Assembly: GCF_024323335.1 (NCBI RefSeq)
Contig: NC_066583.1
Coordinates: forward strand, 360,660,377 to 360,724,376
Length of the DNA stretch: 64,000 bases
Direction of reading: 5' to 3'
Source of the DNA: Lathyrus oleraceus
Lineage: Eukaryota; Streptophyta; Magnoliopsida; Fabales; Fabaceae
The first letter of the stretch is position 1. Each line of letters begins with the position of its first letter. The notes under the pieces are model-generated. The model was not told the origin of the DNA and did not search any database. It saw only the letters and a list, made by a program, of their open reading frames with translations. Positions 24,040 through 36,766 of this stretch are shown here, in pieces. Both the position numbers and the translations under genes were made by a program.

Positions 24040-25378
24040 TGTTGGTGTAAGGCCTAGAGGCCAATACTTTTGGTACTTGTATCGAATTATTTATTAATAA
24101 TAAAAGGCTTTTTATTTTTTCTGTTTGTTTAATAAAGTCCCTAGAATAGATAGTCTGTTTAATGTATCAAGTGTGACTTAATCATGAGATCACATTAAAC
24201 ATAAGGACATTATTCTTAAAGTATCCGTAATCAAGCTTTATTGTGAAGTGGGATAATATTAAAGCATGAAGACTATTATGTTTATAGACTGATGATCACA
24301 TCTCATGGATCATGGATAAAGAGTTATCAAGTCTTAAATATAGGTATGAATATTAAGAGTAATATTTATACTGGATTGACCCGCTATGAGAATACTATAT
24401 AGAATGTTATGCAAAGTGTCATAAGTTATTCTCATGGTGATAATGGTGTATACCACCCTTCGACCTGAAACCACTATGGACCCTAGATGTAGAGTCGAGT
24501 GCCTTATTGTTGATCAAATGTTGTCCATAATTGGATGACCATAAAGACAGTTGATAGGTACTCCACAAAGCATGCTACGGGACATGAGTGACCTAGATGG
24601 AATTTGTCCATCCTGCGTAACAGGATAAATGTCTGTGGGCCCAATATTGAACTGGACAAGGATGACACGGTCTATGCCTTGTGTTCAATATAGACATAAG
24701 GGCAAAAGGGTAATTATACACATAATTATTATCACAGAAGGATTTGTCAGATCACATGACATTTTCGTGTCTTGGGTAGCAGTGACGTGTTGCTAGATAC
24801 CGCTCACTATTTATTATGTTAAATACGTGATTTAATATAATTGGCAATGCCGCGAAAACCTATAGGGTCACACACAAAGGACGGATTGATGAGAGATAGA
24901 GTAATTAAGGAATACCGTAATGTACGGTGCCCTTAAGTGAATTATAGAACATCGTAAGGTACGGTGTACTTAAGTAGAATACGAAATATGGTAAGGTACC
25001 ACGCGCTTAAGTGGTTTTGGCATATTATAAGATATGGGCCATATACACTTGAGTGGACTTTTTAGCTTACAGCCCACACAAGTGGTTCTATAAATAGAAC
25101 CCTTGTGTAGAAGCATTGTTGCAGTTGCAGTTTCGTCTCTCTATCTCACTCAAAGCCTTCATTCGTAACAGCTAGCACTGAGATTGGAGGAATCCGTTCG
25201 TGTGGACTGAGTAGAGGCGTTGTCATTGTTCAACGTTCGTGATCGCTCCGTAGATCTGCATCAAAGGTTATAATCGCCACAAGAGGTAACGATTCTATCA
25301 CTGATCATGCCCATTCGTAAGGATCATTAAAGGAGAATTTTTAAATTCCGCTGCATTTTGGATCGCCCTTCTCCTTCA
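24040..25378 (+). repeat. 5' LTR of the copia element
   Basis: TGTTGGTGTAAG ... CTTCTCCTTCA, followed by one base and the PBS. Contains TATAAATAG (25089-25097) and is collinear with 30954-32300. Confidence 0.92.
25089..25097 (+). promoter_or_regulatory. TATA box of copia 5' LTR
   Basis: TATAAATAG in TTCTATAAATAGAACCC; the same site is kept in the 3' LTR at 32003-32011. Confidence 0.65.
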
Positions 25379-25379
25379 A

Positions 25380-25391
25380 TGGTATCAAAGC
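25380..25391 (+). other. Primer binding site of the copia element
   Basis: TGGTATCAAAGC, one change from the usual initiator-tRNA-Met complement TGGTATCAGAGC, one base after the LTR. Confidence 0.85.
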
Positions 25392-25718
25392 GACTTACGA
25401 AACCATGCATCTGATAGCTGTTTATTTTCTATATTTTCTGTATTAATACGATTAAAAGACAAAATGAATCAAAGAATAAACGAGTAATTAAATTGAGATC
25501 GATCAATTTATATATATGATATAAGTAATCTTGATGCAAAATACGGTATATATGATATACTGTTTCTGTTTCATTCATTTAAACACTTATGGTTGTTTTC
25601 CTTTGAGCGATCAATGGTCGTTTGCTTCTTGATCCGACATTAGTATGGTGAAGCAATGACGTGTTGATCAATCATACTGAATCAACAATCGAGATGTGTT
25701 TGACGGTCTAAAATTGGT

Positions 25719-25906
25719 GCATTAGGGTTAATGACGGCACAAGGGTTGTGTTGTCAAAGAGTTATGCATTAGGGTTAATGACGGCACAAGGGTTATGTTG
25801 TCAAAGGGTTATGCATTAGGGTTAATGACAGCACAAGGGTTGTGTTGTCAAAGAGTTATGCGATTAGGGTTGTGAATGCGCAAGAGTTGTGATTTAAAGT
25901 ATCAAG
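25719..25906 (+). repeat. 47-bp minisatellite in the copia leader
   Basis: Units start at 25719, 25766 and 25813 (each 47 bp, beginning GCATTAGGGTTAATGACG or a close variant), then a diverged fourth from 25860. The array is in the untranslated leader, between the PBS and gag. Confidence 0.85.
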
Positions 25907-26046
25907 TGTTGATGCGAAAAACGACGTCGATTTCAAATGAATTGTTCATTAACACCCGTTCCCGCTGACCGGGCAGCGGACCCCCAGCTAACTCTGCGTA
26001 GTGTGATCGGTCGCTGAAACTTAATTTGGTTTTAATTAATTAAAAT

Positions 26047-26073
26047 AATTAATAATAATAATAATAATAATGT
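26047..26073 (+). repeat. (AAT)n microsatellite
   Basis: About nine AAT triplets within the copia leader, flanked by other AT-rich sequence. Simple repeat without coding role. Confidence 0.85.
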
Positions 26074-26980
26074 GTTTATTATTATTGTCTTGTGGTGATC
26101 GGTTATGGCCTTAGTTTTCCTTTATTTTTTTTTGGATTTTAAATTACGACCTGCGTGTCGTGCCTCTCTTTTAATCTCTTAATGTGACTTCTTTTCTCAT
26201 CTCACTCCCTCGTATGTAAAACGAGTTTCTTTTATGTAATATAATGTTATGAAGAAAGATAAGAATTCAATATCAAAGGAGGACAACCTTGAAGATCTTG
26301 CTTGGAGAAGCTTAGATCGTTATTAGGTTAACTTAGGTTCTCTCATTGGCTTGAGAGAACAATTGTGCTAGGGGCCATAACTGTTTCATTATGTATGTAT
26401 GTTGATGCATGTGAGAGACGATTTATATGATAAATAAGCCGGTGAGATCAGAATAATTGCAAATTCCCTCAAATTAAATATTATGTTTATGCTTTCAAAG
26501 TTTTAGCACTCATCAAGACTAGTATCGGATAATGTAGGTTTCGCCTACGCGAGGTGCATGTTCTATATTAGTAAGGTGCGATAGGATAATTGTAATATCC
26601 AATTGTTAAAACAATGGGTCAAACATAACTAAACAAATTATAATAAGATTATATATGTTTAGAAGCAAGAGTTGGAAATGATCCATGTGATGGATTGGAG
26701 TAAGGAGTTATTCACCCACCTAAAATATTCGAGAGTTGTATTAGATACAATTGGAAGGAGTTCCTACCTAAATAACCTAGTTTTGTGTAATCCTCCTACG
26801 CGGACATAAAACAAAGTGAAATATGGATCTCGACCCACTAGAAAATCTTCCAACGGGATTTTCCGAATCAAATGGTGAGGGTCATTTGTTTTGAGTAAAA
26901 TAGTGGGAGCATATTTAATTAAAGGCTTAATTAAATATGTTATTGATACTTATATTTTCATTATTTTCATGTAGATTACC

Positions 26981-27779
26981 ATGATAACAAACACCTCTAA
27001 CAACATTTTGCGATCAATCCTTGACAAGGAAAAATTGTCTGGGACAATTTTTCTGGATTGGCACCGAAATCTGAGGATTATCTTCAAACATGATAGAAAG
27101 TTGTACGTCTTGGAGAAACCTGTTCCTGAAGAGGAACCTCCTAGTTCTGCACCTAAGGCAGAAAGAGATGCTTATAAGAAGCATGTCGATGATGCCAATG
27201 AAACTGCTTTTCTCATGCTAGCTACCATGAACTAAGAGTTGCAAAAGCAACATGAGAACATGGCAGCATTCGATATGACCGAACACCTGAAGATGCTCTA
27301 TCAAGAGTAAGCAAGGCATGAAAGGTTTGAAGTTTCAAAAGCCCTTTTTCAAGGCAAGTTAGCTGAGGGAGCCCCTATAGGTCCCCATGTGCTCAAGATG
27401 ATTGGGTATGTGGAAAACCCTGAGAGGTTGGGTTTTCCCCTCGGAAAGGAACTTGCGACTGATTTGATCTTGCAATCGTTGCCAGATAGGTTCAGTCAAT
27501 TTGTCCTAAATTTCAATATGAATGATATGGATAAATCTCTTCCTGAATTGCTAGCCATGTTAAGAATTGCTGAGTAGAATCTAAAGTCAAAAGGGAAGTC
27601 CATTTTGATGATCGGAAATGGAAAGAGACAGAATAAAAGGCCCACCAAGGAGGGTGATAAAGGGAAAGGCAAGGAAGTTGCCAAACCCAAACCCACCGTT
27701 GCTGCTTTGAAGCCTAGTGGAGGCATAGCAAAAGAAGGCACCTGCTTCCATTGCGGTAAGACCAGACACTGGAAGAGAA
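26981..27779 (+). pseudogene. gag: copia gag, degenerate
   Basis: Capsid/nucleocapsid protein of the element. From ATG 26981 the frame shows a copia Gag N-terminus (W-x-R repeat region, LDWHRNLRI), a central Gag domain (LILQSLPDRFSQFVLNFNMND) and a CCHC zinc knuckle CFHCGKTRHWKR (27743 onward). Three stops interrupt it: 27233 (TAA), 27308 (TAA) and 27575 (TAG), the first and second best explained as CAA to TAA and the third as CAG to TAG. A 1-bp loss at about 27778 shifts the frame just before the last Cys of the knuckle; the downstream frame carries on as ...CPKYLEDKK. In the knuckle the usual Gly before His is Arg. Confidence 0.85.
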
Positions 27780-30700
27780 CTGCCCAAAGTACCTGGAAGA
27801 TAAGAAGAATGGAGTAGAGACTTCAACTTCAGGTATTTTTGTTATTGAAATTAATTTATCTACTTCTGCATAATGGGTATTAGATACTGGATGCGGTTCT
27901 CACATTTGTACCAATGTGCAGGAACTAAAAAGGAGTAGAGATTTGGCAAAAGGTGAAGTCGACCTACGAGTTGGCAATGGAGCAAAGGTTGCTGCTTTAG
28001 CCGTAGGAACTTTTGTATTGACTTTACCTAGTGGTTTAATAATTCAATTAGAGAACTGTTATTATGTACCTGCAATTAGCAGCAATATTATTTTCGTTTC
28101 TTGTTTGGACAAGTTTCGTTTTTCATTTATAATAAAGAACAATTGTTGCTCAATTTATTTGAATGATATATTCTATGCTACTGCACAAATGAACAATGGA
28201 TTATATGTCCTTGATCTTGAAATGCCTATTTATAACATTAATACTAAAAGGATGAAACCTAATGAGTTAAATCCAACTTACCTTTGGCATTGTCAATTAG
28301 GCCACATAAATGAGAAACGCATTTCCAAACTCCATAAAGATGGACTCTTGGACTCTTTTGATTATGAATCATATGAGACATGTAGATCTTATTTAATTGG
28401 AAAGATGACAAAGTCTCCATTCACAGCAAAAGGTGAAAGAGCTAATGATCTTTTGGCCCTCATACATACTGATGTATGTGGACCACTGAACATACCAGCC
28501 AGAGGAGGTTTTCAGTACTTCATCACATTTACTGATGATTTCAGTAGATATGGTTATGTGTATTTAATGAAACACAAATCAGAGTCCTTTGAAAAGTTCA
28601 AGGAATTCAAGAATTAAGTACAAAACCAACTTGGTAAGAACATTAAAACTCTTCAATCAGATCGAGGTGGTGAGTATTTAAGCCTAGAGTTTGATGACCA
28701 TTTGAAAGAGTGTGGGATCCTATCCCAACTTACTCCTCCTGGAATACCCCAATGGAATGGTGTATCTGAGAGAAGAAATCGAACCCTGTTAGACATGGTC
28801 CGATCCATGATGAGTCACGCCGATCTTCCAAACTCCTTTTGGGGACATGCATTATTGACAACAACTTACACATTTAACCGTGTTCCATCCAAAAAGGTTG
28901 AGAAGACACCATATGAGATATGGAGTGGTAAGAAACCACATATGTCTTACATGAAGATTTGGGGTTGCGAAGTTTATGTGAAACGAAAAATTTCAACTAA
29001 GCATGAGCCCTAATCTGCCAAATGCTTATTTGTGGGGTATCCTAAAGAAACAAGAGGGTATTACTTCTACAATCCTTCTGAGGGAAAAGTGTTTGTCGCT
29101 CGAACTGGAGTTTTTCTAGAAAAGGATTTTATTTCCAAAGGAATCAGTGGGAGGAAAGTAAAGCTTGAAGAAATTCAAGAATCACAAAGCATCGATACAC
29201 CTATGGAGGTATTAGAGCAGGAAACACAAGTAGTTGTGGAAGAGCAACCTGCTAAAGTAGAACAAGACCAACGTAGGTCAAGCAGGATACGTCACCAACC
29301 AGAGAGATATGGATATCTCATAACTGATCAAGGTGATGTATTACTCATGGATCAATATGAGCCTGTAACCTACCAAGAGGCCATAACTGGTCCCGAGTCT
29401 GAGAAGTGGCTAGAAGCCATGAAATCTGAAATGGATTCCATGTACACAAACCAAGTTTGGACCTTGGTAGAGCCTCCTGTAGGAGTTAACCCTATAGGAT
29501 GCAAGTGGGTCTTCAAAAAGAAGACTGACATGGATGGTAAGGTACATACCTATAAGGCAAGACTGGTTGTAAAAGGATATAAACAAATTCATAGGGTTGA
29601 CTATGATGAAACCTTTTCACTAGTTGCAATGCTTAAATCTTTTCGGATTTTACTTGCTATCGCTGCATATCATGATTATGAAATATGGAAGATGGATGTC
29701 AAAACTGCTTTCCTTAATGGGAATCTTCTTGAGGATGTGTACATGACACAGCCTGAAGGATTTGACATACCAGAAGAAGCCCAAAAGATATGTAAGTTAC
29801 AAAGATAAATCTATGAATTGAAGCAAGCTTCTAGAAGCTGGAATCTTTGTTTTGATGAAACGGTAAAACAATATGGATTCATCAAGAACGAAGATGAGCC
29901 TTGTGTCTACAAGAAGGCTAGTGGGAGCATGATCGTTTTCCTGGTATTATATGTAGATGACATATTACTCATTGGAAACAATGTCCCTACCCTGCAACAA
30001 GTAAAGTCTTGGTTGGGGAAATGCTTTTCTATGAAGGACCTAGGTGAAGCAGCCTATATATTAGGAATCATAATCTATAGAGATAGATCACAAAAACTGC
30101 TTGGCCTAAGTCAGAGTACATACATAGACAAAGTGCTGAGATGCTTTAATATGCATGATTCCAAGAAAGCATTCATACCTATGCAACATGGCTTGTGTCT
30201 ATCAAAAACACAATCCCCTTCAACTAAGGAAGAAAGGGATCGCATGAATAAGATTCCATATGCATCTATAATAGGATCTATCATGTATGCCATGTTATGT
30301 ACTCGACCAGATGTCTCGTATGTTTTAAGTGCAACGAGTAGGTACCAATCTGATTCTGGTGATGCCCATTGGGTAGCTGTCAAGAATATCCTTAAGTATT
30401 TGAGAAGGACTAAGGACTCATTCTTGATATATGGAGGTCAGAAAGAGTTGGCTGTAATTGGATACACCGATGCTAGCTTCCAGACAGATAAGGATGACTT
30501 TAGATCGCAATCTGGTTATGTGTTTTGCTTAAACAGTGGCGCTGTGAGCTGGAAAAGTTCAAAGCAAGATACAGTTGCTGATTCTACAACCGAGGCCGAG
30601 TATATTGCTGCCTCAAGTGCAACAAAGGAAGTTGTTTGGATCAAAAAGTTCATTAGTGAACTTGACATAGTTCCTAGCATTGTGGATCCCATTGGTCTCT

Positions 30701-30939
30701 ATTGTGATAACAATGGTGCTATCGCACAAGCTAAGGAGCCTAGATCTCACCAACGATCCAAACACATACTTAGGCATTATCACCTCATTCGAGAGATAAT
30801 AGATAGAGGAGATGTGACAATATGCAGAGTACCAACACTTGACAATATTGCTGACCCACTGACAAAGCCTCTTGCGCAGCAAAAGCATGATGGCCATACT
30901 AGACCTATGGGCATTAGGGGTATGCCTGATTGGCTCTAG
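27780..30939 (+). pseudogene. pol: copia pol: protease, integrase, RT, RNase H (degenerate)
   Basis: Single frame after the gag frameshift. Protease with DTG at 27883-27891 (WVLDTGCGSH). GAG-pre-integrase H2C2 region (LWHCQLGH ... ETCRSY), where the last Cys is Tyr (28390-28392). Integrase with HTDVCGP, QSDRGGEY and GVSERRNRT. RT with CKWVFKKK, the YVDD box at 29950-29961 and LKQASRSWN. RNase H with GYTDASFQTD, TTEAEYIA and YCDNNGAI. Ends ADPLTKPL ... DWL and TAG at 30937-30939. Stops at 27871, 28615, 29011 and 29806 break it. All catalytic acidic residues I can see are kept, so loss of function comes from stops and the lost zinc ligand. Confidence 0.9.
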
Positions 30940-30943
30940 TGCT

Positions 30944-30952
30944 AGTGGGAGA
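30944..30952 (+). other. Polypurine tract of the copia element
   Basis: AGTGGGAGA directly before the 3' LTR (30954), five bases after the pol stop codon; primer site for plus-strand DNA synthesis. Confidence 0.75.
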
Positions 30953-30953
30953 T

Positions 30954-32300
30954 TGTTGGTATAAGCCCTAGAGGCCAATACTTTTTGTACTTGTATCGAA
31001 TTATTTATTAATAATAAAAGGCTTTTTCTTTATTATGGTTGTTTAATAAAGTCCCTAGAATAGATAGTCCGTTTAATGTATCAAGTGTGACTTAATCATG
31101 AGATCACATTAAACATAAGGACATTATTCTTAAAGTATCTGTAGTCAAGCTTTATTGTGAAGTGGGATAACATTAATGCATGAAGACTATTATGTTTATA
31201 GACTGATGATCACATCTCATGGATCATGGATAAAGAGTTATTAAGTCTTAAACATAGATATGAATATTAAGAGTAATATTTATACTGGATTGACCCGCTA
31301 TGAGAATACTATATAGAATATTATGCAAAGTGTCATAAGTTATTCTCATGGTGATAATGGTGTATACCACCCTTCGACCTGAAACCACTATGGACCCTAG
31401 ATGTAGAGTCGAGTGCCTTATTGCTGATCAAACATTGTCTGTAATTGGATGACCATAAAGACAATTGATGGGTACTCCACGAAGCATGCTAAGGGACATG
31501 AGTGACCTAGATGGAATTTTCCCATCCTGCGTAACAAGATAAATGTCTATGGGCCAAATATTGAACTGGACAAGGATGACACGGTCTATGCCTTGTGTTC
31601 AATATAGACATAAGGGCAAAAGGGTAATTATACACATAATTATTATCACAAAAGGATTTGTCAGATCACATGACATTTTCGTGTCTTGGGTAGCAGTGAT
31701 GTGTTGCTAGATACCGCTCATTGTTTATTATGTTAAATACGTGATTTAATATAATTCCCAATGCCGCGAAAACCTATATGGTCACACACAAAGGACAGAT
31801 TGATGAGAGATAGAGTAATTAAGGAATACCGTAATGTACGGTGCCCTTAAGTGAATTATAGAACATCGTAAGGTACGGTGTATTTAAGTAGAATATGGAA
31901 TATGGTAAGGTACCACGCGCTTAAGTGATTTTGGCATATTATAAGATATGGGCCATATACACTTGAGTGGGCTTTTTAGCTTGCAGCCCACACAATTGGT
32001 TCTATAAATAGAACCCTTGTGTAGAAGCATTGTTGCAGTTGCAATTTTGTTTCTCTCTCTCTCTCTCTCATTCAAAGCCTTCATTCATAACAGCTAGCAC
32101 TGAGATTGAAGGAATCTGTTCGTGTGTACTAAGTAGAGGCGTTGTTATTGTTCAACGTTCGTGATCGCTCCGTAGATCTGCATCAAAGGTTATAATTGCC
32201 ACAAGAGGTAACGATTCTATCACTGATCATGCCTATTCGTAAGGATCATTAAAGGAGAATTTTTAAATTCCGCTGCATTTTGGATCGCCCTTCTCCTTCA
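30954..32300 (+). repeat. 3' LTR of the copia element
   Basis: TGTTGGTATAAG ... CTTCTCCTTCA, followed by the target duplication ATTAA. A TC microsatellite near 32049-32069 is longer here than in the 5' LTR. Confidence 0.92.
32003..32011 (+). promoter_or_regulatory. TATA box of copia 3' LTR
   Basis: TATAAATAG, same context as at 25089. It could drive readthrough into Ogre A sequence downstream, which is inference. Confidence 0.55.
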
Positions 32301-32659
32301 ATTAAGACTCTGGGAACTTTTTAGAACATGATCTACAGGTTTTTATCCTTAGTTCACTCCTTTGGGATGGTTCTTACCCAGACTCCATGCTCGTGACTTG
32401 CAACAAACCCTTGATTCTCGGTTGATCCAATCAAGTCTTGTCAATATCAATGGGACTTGGGTGTCGATAGGGTGTAAACCATAATCCACCAAAATGGATG
32501 ATTGATCTTGACAATGACTTGATTCATCCATTGAACTTTGTTTGCCTTGTGTGTGATCCCTTATTTGTGATTGTTGCATTCATGCATTCATGCACATCAT
32601 AACATTCATCACACAAAAATTTCAAGGAACTAAGTTATCATTTGAAATATTTTCAGACC
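32301..32659 (+). other. Ogre A leader, second part
   Basis: Continuation of the leader after the copia element. It ends in AAATATTTTCAG (AG at 32655-32656) immediately before the ORF1 ATG at 32660, an acceptor-like site that could pair with the LTR donor at 20584. No ORF of note. Confidence 0.55.
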
Positions 32660-33060
32660 ATGGATTGTGGACGAAGGAACAATAAGAAGTACAAGTTCAA
32701 ATGTCCCGACTTGAAAGAGTTAAGGAAGCTAGTATCTTTTATATTAGATCCCTTGGACTTTAAACAACGTCATGGGAAGCTTCTGTCCATCTTGTCTACT
32801 GATGTAGTTGAAGGAATTTTGAGTGTATTGGTGCAGTTCTATGATCCTCTCTACCATTGTTTCACTTTCCCAGATTTTCAGCTTGTGCCTACCTTGGAGG
32901 AGTATTCTCATCTTTTGGGGATACCTGTTTCTAGTAGAGTACCTTTTAATGGATTGGAGGAGGTTCCCTGGTCTAGTATTATTGCCGAAGCTCTTCACTT
33001 GAAGAAGTCTTAGATAGAGGCTCATTGGGTGAAGAAAGGAGGATTGTTTTGGTTGCCATT
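32660..33060 (+). pseudogene. Ogre A ORF1, N-terminal part (DUF7745-like), interrupted
   Basis: Extra ORF upstream of gag, a mark of Ogre elements; its function is unknown. From ATG 32660 it begins MDCGRRNNKKYKFKCPDL and has a helical, aromatic-rich region with VQFYDPLYHCFTFPDFQL and a LEEYSHLLGIPV-like motif, which I recognise from legume proteins listed as DUF7745 (recalled, not checked). There is a stop at 33011-33013. The frame then runs open to 33060, where solo LTR S is inserted; the protein resumes at 37126. Confidence 0.75.
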
Positions 33061-34375
33061 TGTGAGACCCTAATTTTGACCCTAAGATCCCTGATGGCAT
33101 CATATCATTTGCTCATTGCATTGCCTCAAGGATCATAGCATGTTTAGCTCCTTAACCCTTAGGGTTGGGACTTGTGTGAGTTGGTTTGAGACCACCAAGC
33201 ATGCTTGAATTTTATATTATTGCTTTTCTTATTTTATTTACTAACCAAAAGCACAAAAATATGTCACTAACATCTTTTGTTTTGAAGCTCAAGCAATCAT
33301 GAGACCCAAGGCTCCTAGGAAGCCCCTATGTTCATTGAAATGACCAGATGAAGATGAAAGCAATCATGAAAATGGTCCCCAAAGCTCTCAATCATCATAT
33401 ATGTCTCCCAAGTATCTCAATTTGTCAATTTTATCAAGATAAACCAAAGGGCTTGAGGATTGTTTCCCAAGGAAACCCTAATTCAACTATGCATTGATTG
33501 TGCCTTGCTCATGAAGCAACCTCAACCTATGATCAAACTCAATCAAGGGAAGTTCTTTCATTCATCATTTTATGCATATATGAGCCTATGTGAGTGTCCT
33601 CAATCATTCATTCATCAAGATTTGAAGTTTGGACTTGAGAAGTTGACCAGTCAAGTCATCTGACTATTTTGAAATCCACTGAGACCTAACTTTTGATGTG
33701 TTTGTTAAATTAATATGATCCCAAGATAAAACATGTTCTTACGAACAATATGAACAACTTTCATGTTTATCAAAAATTCATTTGAAACTTGGAAGGTCAT
33801 CATTCATTTCAAAACATTATAGGTCATTTTGACTGAAACCTTAATTTTGGGTCAACTTCCCAAGGACCTAACTTCTTTAATTTTTATGATTTTGAGGTGA
33901 GACCAAATGCATTAGAAATCTTAAGATTTTTAATTCAAATGTTATGTTGGAAAAAATTTCATAATCCTAAAATAAACACATTTGATAATACAAAACACTA
34001 TAGGTCACTTTGGACCTAAGTCATTGAATTTGAAAAATGTCCAACTTCAAGTGCCCATAACTTTCTCATGAAAAATCCAAATGATGCAAAGTGTGAGTCT
34101 AAATTGATCATCTTTAAACGATCTACAACTTTGATGTTGGAGGTTTTTCCATTTGAGGCTTGCATCATTGAAATATTTATGGTCATTTTTGCATTTCACT
34201 TTGAAACTTCATGTGAAGCTTGTGCAGCCCCTTGTGCACATCCAATTCACTTTCATATGAGTTTAGCATGGATTTGCGTTCATTCTTGGGCCTCACATGC
34301 GCCTGTACAGGCTCATGCATAGAGGATCCAAATTTCATGCACACGAGCCAAGCATTGCCTTGCATCCATTCCAGT

Positions 34376-34384
34376 TATAAATAG
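34376..34384 (+). promoter_or_regulatory. TATA box of solo LTR S
   Basis: TATAAATAG in CCAGTTATAAATAGAAGC, at the position homologous to the other LTRs. Confidence 0.6.
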
Positions 34385-36721
34385 AAGCTCATTCTCATTC
34401 AAATGGTAACTACAAGGAAATCTGAAGTGCTGCTGAATTGAAAACCAAACCCTCACTAAAGGAATTTTTCAGTTTTCATTTCAAATTTCAAGCTTGAATT
34501 TCAACATCATTAGTTGATCTTCATAGCTCAATTGCTTAACCTTGCATCACCATCACACTTCCAGAGCAAGATTGGATCAAGAACTTGGACAATTCGTGCC
34601 GTTTGAAGCTCCACTTCAGAGGTATAACACCAAACTTTCTTGATCTGGATCTTTCAATATGATGTGAATTTCTTTGGTATGTGTTGTTTTTTGAAGTCCT
34701 CATGCATGAGGCAGGCCAGTGGTGGTCTCAATTTAGCAAATCGTGCCATTTCAGTTCATGTATCATGATCTTCAAGCTCGTGTTTCTCTCTAAATAGGAA
34801 CTTTGAGGAGGATCCATGGTTACATGGGTGATGTACATCACCTCAGCTTCATTTTGATACCTTTTTTTTTCATTTTCATTGAGGTTTGAGTTCCTGCGCG
34901 TGGTGGCCGGATCTAGTTAGACCACCGGAGAAGATGGTGGTTTCCACCACCATTCCCACATGGGAACTTCATGGCCCTTGGATCTCACTGAAACGTTATA
35001 TTCCTGGCCTTTCATTGTTGACTTCTTTTAAATCCAAGTGTAGCGCGTTTGACCAAGGCACATGGTGTGACCGCGCCTCTGAATCACATCATCATTGCCA
35101 CGTCAATTAATGAGATGATCAGAGGGCGCTGGTTTTTTCTATTTTTCTTATTTCTGTTTTAATTTCATTTAATTCATTTTATTTTCAAAAATTCATAAAT
35201 ATTTTATTTGAAGTCACAAAAATATGAGACCAATGCCAAAAAATTTCTTGAAAAATATAGTTTCATATTTTGATTTTTAATTATTTTTGTGATTTCATTT
35301 AATTTTTTTGTGAATTATTTGGTTTTTAATAGTTTTAACTACTTTCTGATATTTGAAAAATCCAAAAATATTTTCTTAACACATATGGATCATGATAAGT
35401 CAACAAAAAATAGTCTCATCAATTTCTTAATTGATTTGAGATTTATTTGAGATTTTATTTCATTTGTGTTATTTTTTCATTATTTTTAATTGTTTTTAAT
35501 TTTTTTAAATAGTTTCTGATTTCAAAAATTATTGAGAAAATTTGTCAAAGTTTGTTTGACCATGTTAGACCTATGAGAATTTAATTGGACTTGTTGAAGT
35601 TGATTTGAATTAAATTTGAGGTTTAACCATATTTTGTCCATTTTATTTTTAATTCAAAAATACCAAAAAAATATATTTGAATTGTTGACTTGTGATCTTC
35701 ATTTCTCTTCTGTTTCGTATTGGTTGATGATGATTTGATTCATTTTTGACCAATTGTATTTGATACTTGAATTCTCTTTCCATGCTTGTGAACCCAATGC
35801 AAAAAGGAGAAAGGACTTAGAATTAGGACTTACCCATGCTTAAAGGAGTTCAAGAGCAACTAGGCCTCATGCCTTTAGAATGCTAAATTTGTTGAAGAGC
35901 AAATAGGCCTCATGCCTTTAGAATGCTAGATCTCCAAGTTGACTTCAAAGGACTTCCTTTCCAAAACTCTTTCTTTGTCCATTCCTCTTATTGTGTTGTG
36001 AACCTTTTGATGTTTGCTCTTGTGTGATAGGGATTCCATCTTGAGATAGTAAGAAGGACTATTGTCATGAGTAGAAAAGTTAAGAGAGGCAAGCCAAATG
36101 GAGATCCTAGGAGCTTGAATCTAATTTGTGTGATTGTTGGTTGTTTGCTAAGTCCAAAGGAAAGGAGCATCTTGAATCATCTCTATGATTTAAAGAAAAG
36201 GAACTCCAAGGGTTTTATCTCTTTCTCTTATCTTTGTATGCTTTAGGACTAGCCCTTCTCTTCTTCTCCTCACTCTAACCCAAGTCAAAAATCTTTTTCT
36301 AAACTTTGACTTTGTTTCAAACTAGAAACCTAGGCCTTATGCCTTTGACTTTTCAAAATCTTTTCATTAATACTCATTGAGAATAAACCTTAATTCAACT
36401 TTGACTTAATTTTGTAAATAAATTAACTTGTAAATATAACTCACTTCAAGTTAATTTTGTGGTTCCAATGGCCACCTTTGTTAAAACTTTTCATAAGCAT
36501 TAGTCATAGGTTTGAGTTATCATAGTGGTTATGAAAACCTCACCTTATCCTTAGTGATTGGATTATAAGTCTTCCATACTTATTATAGGGTTAACCCCTC
36601 ACTAGTATGTTGAAGCCTTCCTCACATGGTGGATTGTTGATTTAGATTGAGTTTTCTCCCTTTGATAACAAAAGACCTTAAGGCTTTTGATCAAATCAAT
36701 TCACCAATCTTTGAGATTTTT

Positions 36722-36766
36722 ACCCCGAACTACGAGGTTTTGATCCTACCTTTGTGATGGTACGTA
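36722..36766 (+). promoter_or_regulatory. Conserved LTR stem-loop motif, S copy
   Basis: CGAACTACGAGG, TTTTGAT, then TACC and GGTA arms before TACGTAAGC. The outer right arm has one change (CGTAA). The trailing 8-bp hairpin seen in the A and B LTRs is absent. Confidence 0.4.

Larger units (their letters stand above)
24040..32300 (+). mobile_element. Ty1/copia retrotransposon nested in the Ogre A leader
   Basis: 8261 bp with LTRs of 1339 and 1347 bp, a tRNA-iMet-type PBS, a gag-pol in the copia order (gag, protease, integrase, RT, RNase H), a purine tract and a perfect 5-bp target duplication ATTAA (24035-24039 and 32301-32305). The low LTR divergence (about 5 % in a 340-base sample) makes it one of the youngest insertions here. 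One frameshift and at least seven stops in gag-pol make it non-autonomous. I do not assign a copia lineage with certainty; the pol sequence is TNT1-like in general character. Confidence 0.93.

Noticed and set aside
25719..25870. TTAGGG-containing repeats as telomere-like sequence
   Set aside because: TTAGGG occurs once per 47-bp unit, not in tandem, and the plant telomere repeat is TTTAGGG.
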